A DNA stretch of 64,000 nucleotides from Achromobacter sp. HZ34 (GCF_002209485.1 NZ_NJIX01000004.1:310001-374000), one strand, 5' to 3'; positions 22,102 through 31,381 are shown, counted from the stretch's first letter. Numbers and translations are program-made. The notes: generated from the letters alone by a model not told the origin.

Positions 22102-23106
22102 ATGACTATCGATCTACCTACCGTCTGGGCCATCGTCATCGCACTGGGCGTGCTGATCTACGTGATCCTGGATGGCTTCGACCTTGGCATCGGCTTGTTG
22201 TATCCGCTCTTTCCGCAAGAACGGGAACGCCAGTTGATGATGAACACGGTGGCGCCTGTGTGGGACGGCAACGAGACGTGGATGGTGTTGGGCGGCGCCG
22301 GCCTGTATGCGGCTTTCCCCGCGGTCTATGGCGGCTTGCTGTCCGCGACCTACCTGCCGTTGGTGCTGATGCTGTGCGGACTGATCTTTCGCGGCGCCGC
22401 GTTCGAGTTGCGCGCGAAGGCGCAGCGCACCCGGCATGCGTGGGACATCGCGTTCATGGGCGGTTCCGCGCTGGCCACGTTCTGCCAGGGCATGGTGCTG
22501 GGCACCTTGCTGCAAGGCATACCCATGAGCGCTGGCCGTTACACCGGCAACGGCATGGAGTGGCTGTCGCCCTTCAGCTTCTTCTGCGGCCTGGGGCTTT
22601 GCGTGACGTATGCCTGCCTCGGTTGCGGATGGCTGATCGGCAAGACCGGCGGCGAGCTGCAGCGCAAGCTGCTCGCCGTGATGCGGCCTTTGTCCCTGTT
22701 GCTGCTGGCGGCCATCGCGGTGATCAGCGTATGGACCATGCTGGCGCAGCCGCGGGTGTCGGCACGCTGGTTCGATCCGGCCAACTTCTTTTATTTCCTG
22801 CCGGTGCCGGCGTTGCTGGTGCTGGCGATCGCGGGCATCTTTCGCGCGACGCGCCGCGGCCTGGACCGCCAGCCTTTCGCTTATGCGATCGGTATCGTCT
22901 TTCTTGGCTTCAGCGGCTTGATGCTCAGCATCTTTCCCTACATCCTGCCGGGTTCGATGGATATCTGGCAGGCGTCGTCGCCGCGTTCCAGCCAGGGCTT
23001 CGCGCTGGTGGGGGTGATCGTCGTCCTGCCCGTCATCCTTGCGTATACCGCCCTGTCGTACTGGGTGTTCCGCGGCAAGGTGGCAAGCGATTCGGGGTAT
23101 CACTGA
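22102..23106 (+). CDS. cioB: Cytochrome bd oxidase subunit II, CIO type
   Basis: A 334-residue polytopic subunit II. It opens VWAIVIALGVLIYVILDGFDLGIGLLYPLF, then NTVAPVWDGNETWMVLGGAGLYAAFP, the conserved CydB N-terminal pattern. It pairs with the preceding subunit I. Its stop shares one base with the start of the mini-protein that follows (TGATG), so a three-gene operon is likely. Confidence 0.93.
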   Translation: MTIDLPTVWAIVIALGVLIYVILDGFDLGIGLLYPLFPQERERQLMMNTVAPVWDGNETWMVLGGAGLYAAFPAVYGGLLSATYLPLVLMLCGLIFRGAAFELRAKAQRTRHAWDIAFMGGSALATFCQGMVLGTLLQGIPMSAGRYTGNGMEWLSPFSFFCGLGLCVTYACLGCGWLIGKTGGELQRKLLAVMRPLSLLLLAAIAVISVWTMLAQPRVSARWFDPANFFYFLPVPALLVLAIAGIFRATRRGLDRQPFAYAIGIVFLGFSGLMLSIFPYILPGSMDIWQASSPRSSQGFALVGVIVVLPVILAYTALSYWVFRGKVASDSGYH

Positions 23107-23225
23107 TGGCTGCCGGTTGGCGTTCCTTCGCCTGGATGGTGGCCTTATGGACGGCCGGTGTCGCCACGGCCGGCGCCCTCGCCTTCGTCTTCAAGCTGCT
23201 GATGCTGGGCGCCGTGCGGATCTGA
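23106..23225 (+). CDS. DUF2474-like single-helix subunit of the CIO oxidase
   Basis: A 39-residue one-helix membrane protein (SFAWMVALWTAGVATAGALAFVFKLL). Its ATG overlaps the subunit II stop by one base. Small proteins of this size and place (DUF2474/CydX-like) stabilise bd oxidases at the d-heme end. Sequence similarity cannot be shown in so short a chain, so the call rests on position, length and the helix. Confidence 0.75.
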   Translation: MAAGWRSFAWMVALWTAGVATAGALAFVFKLLMLGAVRI

Positions 23226-23313
23226 CTGCGCCGGGCAGGAGGCGTCTCGCGTGCAGGGAACGCGCCTTGCTGGAAGTGTGCCCAGCCATCCCACCCAACG
23301 CAAGGAGACGTCC

Positions 23314-23550
23314 ATGAGCGAAGAGCATCGATCGACCCGTCCCGCCGGTAAGCCGGAGAACCTGCCAAGCGCGGGCAGCGGGGCGCATGAAAAAGCAAAG
23401 GGCGAAGATATCCATAGCCGGAGCGCGGATCCGGGACAAAGTAGCTACGGTGGCTTCAGCGGCGAAGACCCGCGCCGCCAGGCACAGGAATTACCGAAGA
23501 AAGACGCCGCCACGACGGACCAGAAATCATCGAACGCGGGGCGGCCATGA
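23314..23550 (+). CDS. Small hydrophilic protein of unknown function
   Basis: A 78-residue, very polar chain rich in Ser, Gly, Glu and Lys, with no hydrophobic segment (SAGSGAHEKAKGEDIHSRS, SSYGGFSGEDPRRQAQE). It looks intrinsically disordered, like small stress proteins. AAGGAG is well placed before the ATG at 23314. Its stop overlaps the start of the BON-domain gene by 4 bases, so the two are co-translated. Function unknown. Confidence 0.7.
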   Translation: MSEEHRSTRPAGKPENLPSAGSGAHEKAKGEDIHSRSADPGQSSYGGFSGEDPRRQAQELPKKDAATTDQKSSNAGRP

Positions 23551-24017
23551 GAGACCTTATCACTTGCCTGAAAGCGGCCGCCGTGGGCGCTATTGCGATG
23601 TATTACCTGGACCCTGACCTGGGCCGCCGCCGCCGGGCGCAGTTGAACGACAAGGTGCGCGATGCCTGCGACAGCTTCAGCCAGTGCGTGCGTAGCGAAG
23701 GATCGCAACTGGCCCATGGCGCGCGCCGCGTGGCCAGGGAAGTCGAGTCCAGCCTGACCGCCGCCGTGGTCGACGACTACACCCTGGTGGAAAATATCCG
23801 CGCCAGGCTGGGCCATCTGGTCAGCAGCCCGGACGCGATCGATGTTTCCGTCAATGACGGCATCGCCAGCCTGGCGGGCCATGTGCTGAGCGCCGAACAC
23901 AAGGTGCTCATCACTGCGGTCGCCGCCATGGCGGGCATACGGTCCGTCGCCGACCATCTGTCGGTCTTCGACGAGCCGGGCGCAATGCCCCCGCTGCAGG
24001 GCGGTTCGCCTTCTTGA
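23547..24017 (+). CDS. BON-domain protein with N-terminal membrane segment
   Basis: A 156-residue protein. An N-terminal hydrophobic stretch ends in YYLDPDLGRRRRAQL, a motif common in BON/YtxH-type envelope proteins. An amphipathic helix region follows, then a single BON domain (about 80-140: VENIRARLGHLVSSPDAIDVSV, GIASLAGHVLSAEHKVLI, GIRSVADHLSV). BON domains bind phospholipid or envelope surfaces and appear in osmotic-stress proteins. It is coupled to the preceding small hydrophilic protein. Confidence 0.82.
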   Translation: MRDLITCLKAAAVGAIAMYYLDPDLGRRRRAQLNDKVRDACDSFSQCVRSEGSQLAHGARRVAREVESSLTAAVVDDYTLVENIRARLGHLVSSPDAIDVSVNDGIASLAGHVLSAEHKVLITAVAAMAGIRSVADHLSVFDEPGAMPPLQGGSPS

Positions 24018-24166
24018 CAGGCGGTCAGGGCGCGGACCGGTGCCGGTACTGCGGCGGGTCCGCCCACTGACATCAAATTTCCTGATGCCAGCCGTCAAAT
24101 AGCGTCGATATACAGGGACGCGTTGCGTATCTAGACTCCATTCATACGTTACCGATGGAGTCCGAG

Positions 24167-25357
24167 ATGGATACGCACACACAGGGCAAGTCCGCTGCCC
24201 CCGCCCCTGGCGCCGCTCCCGCAGGCACTTACCCCGACTTTGGCCAACCCGCCGCGTGGACCGCGCAGCAGGCGCATGACGATCGTTCCTGGGTCCTGCG
24301 CCTGGGGCCCGCCCATGTGGCCGCGCTGGACAAGGCGTTGGCGCACGCCAGGACGGTCGCCAAGCCCTTGCTGCAATGGAGCAAGGACGATTTCCCGCTG
24401 GACGAGGCCACCCAGGCCATCCTGCGCGCCGCCATCGCCACTACGCAAGGACGCTGGGGCATGTGCCTGCTCAAGGGCTTTCCAGTCGATGTGTGGAGCG
24501 AAGAGGACACCCGCCTGGCGTATTGGGGCATAGGCCTGTACATGGGCGTGGGCCGGCCGCAGAATCGCGCCAGCGATGTGATGACCGACGTGCGCGATGC
24601 CGGCGGCTCCTACAAGACGAAAGGGGGCCGCGGTTACAACACCAATGCCGAGCTGGATTTCCACATGGATTCCTGCGACGTCGTGGCGCTGATGTGCCGC
24701 CGCACCGCCAAGTCGGGCGGCAGCAGCAAGGTGGTCAGCTCCATCGCATTGCATGAAGAGATCGAGCGCCTGCGCCCCGACCTGCTGGAAGTCCTGCACC
24801 AGCCCTACTACCACAGCTACCAGGGCGCGCAGGATCCCAGCCAGCCGCCTTACTACCCGCTGTCCATCTTCGGCAATCACCCGACCCAGTTCGCCGCCCG
24901 CACCAACCGCAAGAACTCGGTGGCCGCCCAGCGCGACTTCCCCGAAGTGCCGCGCTGGACGCCGGCGCAGGAACAGGCGCTGGATCTGCTGGATGAACTG
25001 ATGGCGGGCGACAAGCTCTGCTACAACATGGAGCTCGAACGGGGCGACCTGCAGCTGCTCAACAGCTATGTGACGCTGCACTCACGCACTGCCTTCGAAG
25101 ACTACGAGGAGGCCGACCGCAAGCGGCATCTGCTGCGCCTGTGGCTGGCGGTACCCATTTCGCAGGAGCTGCCCGCCGACTGGGACGTGTACTACATCGA
25201 CGTGCGCGGTGGCGCCGTGCGCGGCGGCATGCGCGGTTCCGGCATCTCGCCGGAGTTCCTCGATTATGAAAAGCGCCATGCGCAGGTGCTGGGCATGCCG
25301 TTCGAAACCTGGACGCCCAAGGTGCTGAAGGAAGAAGGGACGCTGGCGGGCGCATGA
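24167..25357 (+). CDS. TauD/TfdA-family Fe(II)/2-oxoglutarate dioxygenase-like protein
   Basis: A 396-residue protein with the jelly-roll TauD fold. The facial triad is visible: His166-x-Asp168 in DFHMDSCD and distal His305 in VTLHSRTAF, with the 2-oxoglutarate Arg in HLLRLW (about 324). Such enzymes hydroxylate small molecules using O2 and 2-oxoglutarate. The start at 24167 is preceded by GGAG at 24157; an upstream in-frame ATG at 24155 has none. It is a single-gene unit, followed by a strong terminator. Substrate unknown. Confidence 0.88.
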   Translation: MDTHTQGKSAAPAPGAAPAGTYPDFGQPAAWTAQQAHDDRSWVLRLGPAHVAALDKALAHARTVAKPLLQWSKDDFPLDEATQAILRAAIATTQGRWGMCLLKGFPVDVWSEEDTRLAYWGIGLYMGVGRPQNRASDVMTDVRDAGGSYKTKGGRGYNTNAELDFHMDSCDVVALMCRRTAKSGGSSKVVSSIALHEEIERLRPDLLEVLHQPYYHSYQGAQDPSQPPYYPLSIFGNHPTQFAARTNRKNSVAAQRDFPEVPRWTPAQEQALDLLDELMAGDKLCYNMELERGDLQLLNSYVTLHSRTAFEDYEEADRKRHLLRLWLAVPISQELPADWDVYYIDVRGGAVRGGMRGSGISPEFLDYEKRHAQVLGMPFETWTPKVLKEEGTLAGA

Positions 25358-25400
25358 ACGCGCTGGCGCGGCACGCCCTGCCACGCCGCTCACTGCAAGC

Positions 25401-25437
25401 AAAGGATGCCTGAGGATGATCAGGCATCCTTTTTTAT
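25401..25437 (+). terminator. Rho-independent terminator after the dioxygenase gene
   Basis: AAAGGATGCCTGA pairs with TCAGGCATCCTTT around a 6-base loop, and the right arm runs into TTTTTTT. The perfect 13-bp stem and T-run, 45 bases after the stop codon, make this the clearest intrinsic terminator in the window. Confidence 0.95.
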
Positions 25438-25591
25438 TGCCGCCAGGCGATAAGTCCAGCGAAAACCCCGATCGGGTTATCCACTACTTTTATCGAAACA
25501 CGAATAATGCATCGATAATTTTGGTTGGATAGCTGGAAATCGATTCCCTATCATCTGCTGCATATCCCATCAGGAATCAAGGAGCAGCACG
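25438..25591 (+). promoter_or_regulatory. AT-rich promoter region of the hyuA operon
   Basis: This stretch before the hyuA GTG is distinctly AT-rich. It holds a 10-bp palindrome CCCGATCGGG (25467-25476) and two ATCGAT-containing segments flanking GGTTGGATAG (about 25512-25550). One may be an operator, but no regulator can be assigned. AAGGAG at 25579 is the ribosome binding site for the GTG start. Confidence 0.45.
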
Positions 25592-27700
25592 GTGGCAGCC
25601 TGGGCAATCGGTATCGATATCGGGGGCACGTTCACGGACGTGGTGGCCCTGAACTATGAAGGCGGGGCGTTGCGCACGCTGAAGGTGTTGACGACTCACG
25701 GCGACCCCGCGCAAGGCGTGGCCGATGGCGTGAAGACCCTGGTCGAGCAATGCGCGATCAAACCTGGCGACGTGCGCCGTGTCGTGCATGCCACCACGTT
25801 GTTCACCAACGCCTTGATCGAGCGGCGCGGCGAACCGACCGGTCTGCTGACGACGCAGGGCTTCCGCGACGTTCTCGAAATCGGCAACGAACGCAAATAC
25901 GATCTGTACGACCTGCACATCGAGGCGGCCCCTGCGCTGGTACAACGCCGCTGGCGTGCCGAGATCGGCGCGCGCATGGATGCCTCCGGCAGCGAGCTGG
26001 CGCCGATCGTTGCGGACGATGTCTGCCGCGCGGTCCAGCCGTTGGTCGACGAGGGGGTCGGTTCGCTGGCGGTTTGCCTGCTGCACGCCTATGTCGATGC
26101 GCGCCACGAAGTAGCAGTGCGCGACATCCTGGCGCGGCATTTCCCCCAGCTGGAAGTGACCTTGTCCAGCGACGTCGCGCCGGTGATCCGTGAGTTCGAA
26201 CGCATGTCCACGACCTGCGCCAACGCTTACATCAAGCCCTTGGCGAATCGCTACCTGACCTCCCTGCAGCAGCGCCTGGGCCAGCAGGGGTTGCCCACCG
26301 ACGTGCTGATGATGCTGTCCAATGGCGGCCTGTGCCACGTCGACGAAGCGCGCCGCACACCCATCGAACTGCTGGAGTCCGGCCCCGCCGCCGGCGCCAT
26401 CTCGGCGTCGCATTACAGCCTGCGCGATTCGCTGTCCAATCTGCTCGCCTTCGACATGGGGGGCACCACCGCCAAGCTGTGCCTGGTCGAAAACGGCAAC
26501 CCCGCCATTGCCTACGGTTTCGAGGCCGCGCGCCAGAAGCGCTTCGCGGAAGGTAGCGGCCTGCCCATCCGCATCACCACGGTCGACCTGATCGAGATCG
26601 GCGCGGGCGGCGGCAGCATCGCCCACCGCGACGCGCTGGGCCTGCTGAAAGTGGGCCCGCAGAGCGCGGGCTCCGAGCCGGGCCCGGCCTGCTACAACCG
26701 GGGCGGCACGGATGCCACGGTGACCGATGCCAACCTGGTGCTGGGTTATCTGAACCCGGACTACTTCGCCGGCGGCACCATGTCCATCGACCTGGACCAG
26801 GCGCGCCGCGAACTGGCGCGCGTGGGCGAGTCGGTCGGGCGTGACGTGGTGGGCGCGGCGTGGGGCATCCACGACATCGTTGCCGAGAACATGGCAGGCG
26901 CTGCCCGTGTCCACGTGGCCGAGCGCGGCCGTGACCCGCGCGATTTCGTGCTGCTGTGTACGGGTGGGGGCGGCCCTCTGCACGGCTACTACGTGGCCCG
27001 GAAGATAGGCGTGCGCACCCTGGTATGCCCACCCGCGGCCGGCGTGGCATCGGCGTACGGCCTGCTGGTGGCCCCGGCGCGCGCGGACCGCTCGCGCACG
27101 GTCAGCATGCGGCCGGGCAGCGATTCCCTTCAGGTGCTGGAAAACGCCTATACCGAACTGGAAGGCCAGGTGCTGCAGTCCCTGCAGGCGCTGGAAGCGA
27201 CCTTCGGGCCGGTGCGCTTGTCGCGCCATGCCGATGGCCGCTTCGTCGGGCAGGGCTTTACCTTGACCGTGCCGCTGCCGCCGGGTCCGTATGGCGCGGA
27301 AACGGGCAAAGGCGACGCGGCCGACGAGCGCAAGGTGCTGCTGGCCGCTTTCGAAAGCGCCTATCGCGAGAAGTTTGGCCGTACGCCCCCGGATGTGCCC
27401 ATCGAACTCCTCAACCTGCGTGTCTCCGGCGAAGCGCCGCCACGCGAAGTCCCCCGCGATGAAGGCGTCGCCGCGGGCAGCACGCCCGCGCCCAAGGCGC
27501 GCCGCCAGGTGTACTTCCGGGAGCAGGGCGATTACGTCGATACGCCGATCTACGATCGCAACAGCTTGCGCGCCGGCTTCCAGGCCGACGGCCCGCTGCT
27601 GGTCGAGGACGACGGTTCCACCTTGGTGGTGGGGCCGCGCGGACGGGTCAGCCAATCCGCCACCGGCAATCTGATCGTTGAAATCCTGGAGCAGGCATGA
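25592..27700 (+). CDS. Hydantoinase/oxoprolinase subunit A (HyuA type)
   Basis: A 702-residue ATP-grasping subunit of the HyuA/5-oxoprolinase family. The N-terminal IGIDIGGTFTDVV and the second ASKHA-type motif LAFDMGGTTAKLCLV form the nucleotide site. IEIGAGGGSIA, GSEPGPACYNRGG and CTGGGGPLHGYYVARKIG are further family blocks. With subunit B it opens hydantoin-like or pyroglutamate rings, or carboxylates ketones, at the cost of ATP. GTG start with AAGGAG 7 bases upstream. The overlap with subunit B is 4 bases. Confidence 0.92.
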   Translation: MAAWAIGIDIGGTFTDVVALNYEGGALRTLKVLTTHGDPAQGVADGVKTLVEQCAIKPGDVRRVVHATTLFTNALIERRGEPTGLLTTQGFRDVLEIGNERKYDLYDLHIEAAPALVQRRWRAEIGARMDASGSELAPIVADDVCRAVQPLVDEGVGSLAVCLLHAYVDARHEVAVRDILARHFPQLEVTLSSDVAPVIREFERMSTTCANAYIKPLANRYLTSLQQRLGQQGLPTDVLMMLSNGGLCHVDEARRTPIELLESGPAAGAISASHYSLRDSLSNLLAFDMGGTTAKLCLVENGNPAIAYGFEAARQKRFAEGSGLPIRITTVDLIEIGAGGGSIAHRDALGLLKVGPQSAGSEPGPACYNRGGTDATVTDANLVLGYLNPDYFAGGTMSIDLDQARRELARVGESVGRDVVGAAWGIHDIVAENMAGAARVHVAERGRDPRDFVLLCTGGGGPLHGYYVARKIGVRTLVCPPAAGVASAYGLLVAPARADRSRTVSMRPGSDSLQVLENAYTELEGQVLQSLQALEATFGPVRLSRHADGRFVGQGFTLTVPLPPGPYGAETGKGDAADERKVLLAAFESAYREKFGRTPPDVPIELLNLRVSGEAPPREVPRDEGVAAGSTPAPKARRQVYFREQGDYVDTPIYDRNSLRAGFQADGPLLVEDDGSTLVVGPRGRVSQSATGNLIVEILEQA

Positions 27701-29328
27701 CGCAGCAAACCCAACTGGCCAAGCTGGCCGATGATCCCATCTTCCTTGAAGTGTTCTGGGCGCGTATACGCTCCATCGTCAACGAAGCCGCCAAGATGAT
27801 CGTGCGCACGTCGTTCTCGACGCTGTCGACCGAGGCCAATGACTTCGCCGTGGTCCTGACAGACTCCGACGGCCGTTCCCTGTCGGAGAACAGCGGCAGC
27901 ATCCCGTCCTTCATCGGCACCTTGCCCCGCACCGCGCAGGCCGCGATCGCGCACTTCGGCAAGGAAAACATGCGGCCGGGTGACGTGTTCATCACCAACA
28001 ATCCGTGGATAGGCACCGGCCATCTGAACGACGTGACGATGATCAAACCGCTGTTCCACCAGGGCCGTATCGTGGCCTTCGCGGCATCCACGGCGCATGT
28101 GCCGGACATCGGTGGCAAGATCCGTTCCGTCGACACGCGCGAGCTGTTCGAGGAAGGCTTTCATATGCCCCTCCTCCACTTCCTGCGCGAAGGTAAGGAC
28201 GATCCGACCTTGCTGCAATTGCTGCGCACCAATGTGCGTACGCCCGAGCAGACCGTGGGCGACATCTGGGCCCAGGTCGGCGCGCTGGAATTGATCGGCC
28301 GGCGCCTGGATGCCTTGCTGGGCGAGTACGGCATGGCCGAGATCGATCCGCTGGCGCACGCCCTGTTCGAACGCAGCGAAGCCGCGATGCGCGCGGCCAT
28401 CCAGGCGCTGCCCGATGGCACGTACCGTTACGAGATGCAGACCGACGGGTTTGAAGATCCGTTCCACTATGCCATCGCGTTGCGTATCGAAGGCGACACC
28501 ATTACCTGCGACTATGCGGGTACGTCGCCGCAGCAGCCGCGGGGCATCAACTGCGTGCTGGCCTACACGACAGCCATGTCGGCGTATGCCATCAAGGCCT
28601 TGCTGCTGCCGGACCTGCCCAATAACGACGGGCTGTTCCGCCCCATCGTGGTGTCCGCGCCGGAAGGTTCGCTGCTCAATCCGCGCCAGCCCGCGCCGGT
28701 CGGCGGCCGCTCCTGCACCGGGCACTACGTGCCGACGGTGGTATTCGGCGCCATGGCCCAGGTGTTGCCCGAGGCCGTCATTGGCGGCGCCGGCTCGCCG
28801 TTGTGGGTGGCCAATTTCAGCGGCACCCGCGAGAACGGCAAGCCCTTCGCCACGGTGTTGTTCTACAACGGTGGCATGGGCGGTTCGGCGCGCAAGGATG
28901 GCGCCTCCGTGATGGCCTGGCCCAGCAATATTTCACCCACGCCGGTGGAAGTCGCCGAACGCGAGGCGCCGCTGTTGTTCAAGTACAAGGCCCTGCGCGG
29001 CGGCTCGGGCGGTGACGGCCGCCATCGTGGCGGCCTGGGCGAGGAAGTGTGCTTCGTCAGCCGCCATGCGACGCCCATGTCGGTGATCTTCATGACCGAG
29101 CGGACCAGGATACCCGCGCCCGGTATCGCGGGGGGCGCGCAAGGCGGTTGCGGTGAAGTGCTGATCAACGGCGTGAGCATCGACAATCGCAAGACGCACT
29201 GGATCCAGCCCGGCGACGAGATTGTCTTGCGCACGCCGGGCGGCGGCGGCTACGGACCGCCGCGCGAGCGGGAAGCCGCTCATGTCGAACATGATGTGCG
29301 GCAAGGCTATGCCGGGGGGACCGCATGA
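27697..29328 (+). CDS. Hydantoinase/oxoprolinase subunit B (HyuB type)
   Basis: A 543-residue partner of the preceding protein. Family blocks: FEVFWARIRSIVNEAAKMIVRTSFST-like N-terminus, GDVFITNNPWIGTGHLNDVTM, HVPDIGGKI, CDYAGTSPQQPRGINCV, NPRQPAPVGGRS and the Gly-rich C-terminus (LRTPGGGGYGPP). It forms the hetero-oligomer with subunit A. Its stop overlaps an upstream in-frame start of the Bug gene, but the likely Bug start is 98 bases later. ATGA overlap with hyuA. Confidence 0.92.
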   Translation: MTQQTQLAKLADDPIFLEVFWARIRSIVNEAAKMIVRTSFSTLSTEANDFAVVLTDSDGRSLSENSGSIPSFIGTLPRTAQAAIAHFGKENMRPGDVFITNNPWIGTGHLNDVTMIKPLFHQGRIVAFAASTAHVPDIGGKIRSVDTRELFEEGFHMPLLHFLREGKDDPTLLQLLRTNVRTPEQTVGDIWAQVGALELIGRRLDALLGEYGMAEIDPLAHALFERSEAAMRAAIQALPDGTYRYEMQTDGFEDPFHYAIALRIEGDTITCDYAGTSPQQPRGINCVLAYTTAMSAYAIKALLLPDLPNNDGLFRPIVVSAPEGSLLNPRQPAPVGGRSCTGHYVPTVVFGAMAQVLPEAVIGGAGSPLWVANFSGTRENGKPFATVLFYNGGMGGSARKDGASVMAWPSNISPTPVEVAEREAPLLFKYKALRGGSGGDGRHRGGLGEEVCFVSRHATPMSVIFMTERTRIPAPGIAGGAQGGCGEVLINGVSIDNRKTHWIQPGDEIVLRTPGGGGYGPPREREAAHVEHDVRQGYAGGTA

Positions 29329-29426
29329 CATGCCAGGGCGCACGAGCTTCGTGCGCCTCTGCTTTTCTATACCGCACGGGAGAACAACCACCCCGTGTCC
29401 CGCAGTTCACATCGCAAGGGGAAACC

Positions 29427-30446
29427 ATGAAGCACTCCGCAGTCAGGCATGCAGTCGGACACACCGCAAGCCATGCCATCAGACGTCTCTTTACCCATGG
29501 TGCGCTCGCGCTATCGGCCCTGGTTTGTGCCAGCGCCGCGCATGCCGCTTATCCGGAACAACCCATACGCATCATCGTGCCGTACCCTGCCGGCGGTTCC
29601 ACCGACCTGACCGCCCGCCTGCTGGGCCAGAAAGTGGGCGAGCAATTGGGACAGACCGTCATCGTCGAGAACCGTCCTGGCGCCGGCAGCAATATCGGCA
29701 CCAACTACGTGGCGAAGTCCAAGCCCGATGGCTACACGCTGATCCTGGCGACGTCGACGGCGCTGGCGGTCAATCCCAGCCTGTATTCCAATCTTCCTTT
29801 CGACCCGCAGAAGGACCTGGCGCCCATCATCATGACCAGCACCATGCCCAATGTGGTGGTGGTCGGCACTGGCAGCAAGGCGCATACGCTGCAGGAACTC
29901 AACACGATGATGAAGGGGCCGGGCGGTCCCTGGAGCTACGCGTCCGCCGGTAGCGGCACCCCATCGCACCTGGGTGGCGAACTGTACAAGCGCGCATTGG
30001 GCGTGCCGCTGGTCCACGTGCCCTACAAGGGCGGCGCGCCGGCGCTGACCGACCTGATCGGCGGCCAGACGACCTTCATGATCGCGGTGATGCCGGAGGC
30101 GATGCCGCTGGTCAAGGACGGCAAGCTGCGTGCGTTGGCGGTGAGCACCAGGAATCGCCTGCCCGGCTATCCGGACCTGCCGACCATCAGCGAGGCGGCC
30201 ATCCCTGGCTATGAGCTGGTGGCCTGGTACGGCATCCTGGCGCCGGCCGGCACGCCGCCGGCCATCGTCGCCACCTTGAACAAGGCTTTCGACAAGGCGT
30301 TGAAGGAACCGGACGTGGTGAAGAAGATGCAGGACATGGGCTTCGACATCACTGGCGGCGCGCCGGACGTGCTGGCCCAGCGCATGAAGACCGAGACGCC
30401 GATATGGAAGGACGTGATCGACAAGGCTGGAATCAAGATGGATTGA
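29427..30446 (+). CDS. Bug/TctC-family periplasmic solute-binding protein
   Basis: A 339-residue tripartite-tricarboxylate-type receptor. The signal peptide ends near residue 40 (SALVCASAAHA). The family opening is YPEQPIRIIVPYPAGGSTDLTARLLGQKVGEQLG, followed by PDGYTLILAT and the VPYKGGAPALTDLIGGQ block. It binds small carboxylates or related compounds and probably delivers the HyuAB substrate. AAGGGGAA precedes the ATG at 29427. No TctAB membrane pair is nearby, as is usual for Bug proteins in this group. It overlaps the opposing LysR gene by 14 bases at the 3 prime end. Confidence 0.92.
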   Translation: MKHSAVRHAVGHTASHAIRRLFTHGALALSALVCASAAHAAYPEQPIRIIVPYPAGGSTDLTARLLGQKVGEQLGQTVIVENRPGAGSNIGTNYVAKSKPDGYTLILATSTALAVNPSLYSNLPFDPQKDLAPIIMTSTMPNVVVVGTGSKAHTLQELNTMMKGPGGPWSYASAGSGTPSHLGGELYKRALGVPLVHVPYKGGAPALTDLIGGQTTFMIAVMPEAMPLVKDGKLRALAVSTRNRLPGYPDLPTISEAAIPGYELVAWYGILAPAGTPPAIVATLNKAFDKALKEPDVVKKMQDMGFDITGGAPDVLAQRMKTETPIWKDVIDKAGIKMD

Positions 30447-31368
30447 TCTTCGTATACGGCGGCACCGGGGTATCGTGCAAGACTTGGCGCAATATTGCCA
30501 GGAAGGCTTCCGCGCCCGGCGATAGCGAACGCAGGCGGCGCGAGATCAGGCAGATCTCGCGCATCAGCTGCGGTGACTTCAGTGGCCGAAAGTGCAAGGC
30601 GTGGGCGTAGCCATGCTGTGCCGTCAGTGCCGGCACCACCGAGTAGTTGCCGGGGCTTTTCAGCAGGGAGAACAGCGAGGTGGTGCTCGATGCCTCGTGG
30701 CGGTGGCCCTCGCCCTGCTTGAAGCCTCGTGCATGCTTGCGCAGGAAGGAATCGATACCGGTATCGGCACTGAAGCCGACGTAGCTTGCCGGATCCAGAT
30801 CGCTCCATGGCAGCGGCGCGTTCGAGCGTGCCCGCGGATCGTCGGCTGCCAGGATGATGCCGTAGCGGTCCGTGAGCAAGGGCGTATACAGCAGGTCTTC
30901 CAGCCCGCGATGGCGCGAGGCTACGGCGAAGTCGATGGCGCCTTCGGCAACCAGCTGCTCGACCTGCTGCGCGCCTGCATCGCGTATCGACACCGTGATC
31001 TGCGGGAACTGCGCACGGAAGCGTTCGATGACCTTGTACAGGTAATAGTCGATCACCGAGGCAGCCGCGGCGATGTGCAGGTGCCCGCGCTGCACGCTGG
31101 CGAAGGCCTTGAGATCGGCGATGGACGCGTCGAAGCGCTTGATCATCTGCTCGGCTTCGGCCAGGTAGCGTTCGGCTTCCTCGGTCATGGATACACGGCG
31201 CGTGCTGCGATCGAACAGCTTGATGCCGACGGCCTCCTCGAATTGCTGGATCACGTGCGTCAGGGACGACTGCGTCATGTACAGCCGGGCGGCCGCCGCG
31301 GTGAATGATCCGCTGCGCGCGACGGCGACGAAACAGCGCAAATGACGCAATGAAACGTGGTTGGACAT
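30433..31368 (-). CDS. LysR-family transcription regulator
   Basis: A 311-residue LysR protein. The N-terminal HTH is LRHLRCFVAVARSGSFTAAAARLYMTQSSLTHVIQQFE, and the effector domain begins near residue 92. It converges on the hydantoinase operon and is divergent from the aminotransferase gene, with a T-N11-A type box in the shared promoter. It may control the aminotransferase, the hydantoinase operon, or both. The 3 prime ends overlap by 14 bases with the Bug gene. Confidence 0.92.
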   Translation of the reverse strand: MSNHVSLRHLRCFVAVARSGSFTAAAARLYMTQSSLTHVIQQFEEAVGIKLFDRSTRRVSMTEEAERYLAEAEQMIKRFDASIADLKAFASVQRGHLHIAAAASVIDYYLYKVIERFRAQFPQITVSIRDAGAQQVEQLVAEGAIDFAVASRHRGLEDLLYTPLLTDRYGIILAADDPRARSNAPLPWSDLDPASYVGFSADTGIDSFLRKHARGFKQGEGHRHEASSTTSLFSLLKSPGNYSVVPALTAQHGYAHALHFRPLKSPQLMREICLISRRLRSLSPGAEAFLAILRQVLHDTPVPPYTKINPS

Positions 31369-31381
31369 GCTTCGCCCTTTA

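Noticed and set aside
25577-27655. A 692-codon minus-strand open frame opposite hyuA
   Set aside because: Antisense shadow; hyuA has clear motifs and a ribosome binding site.
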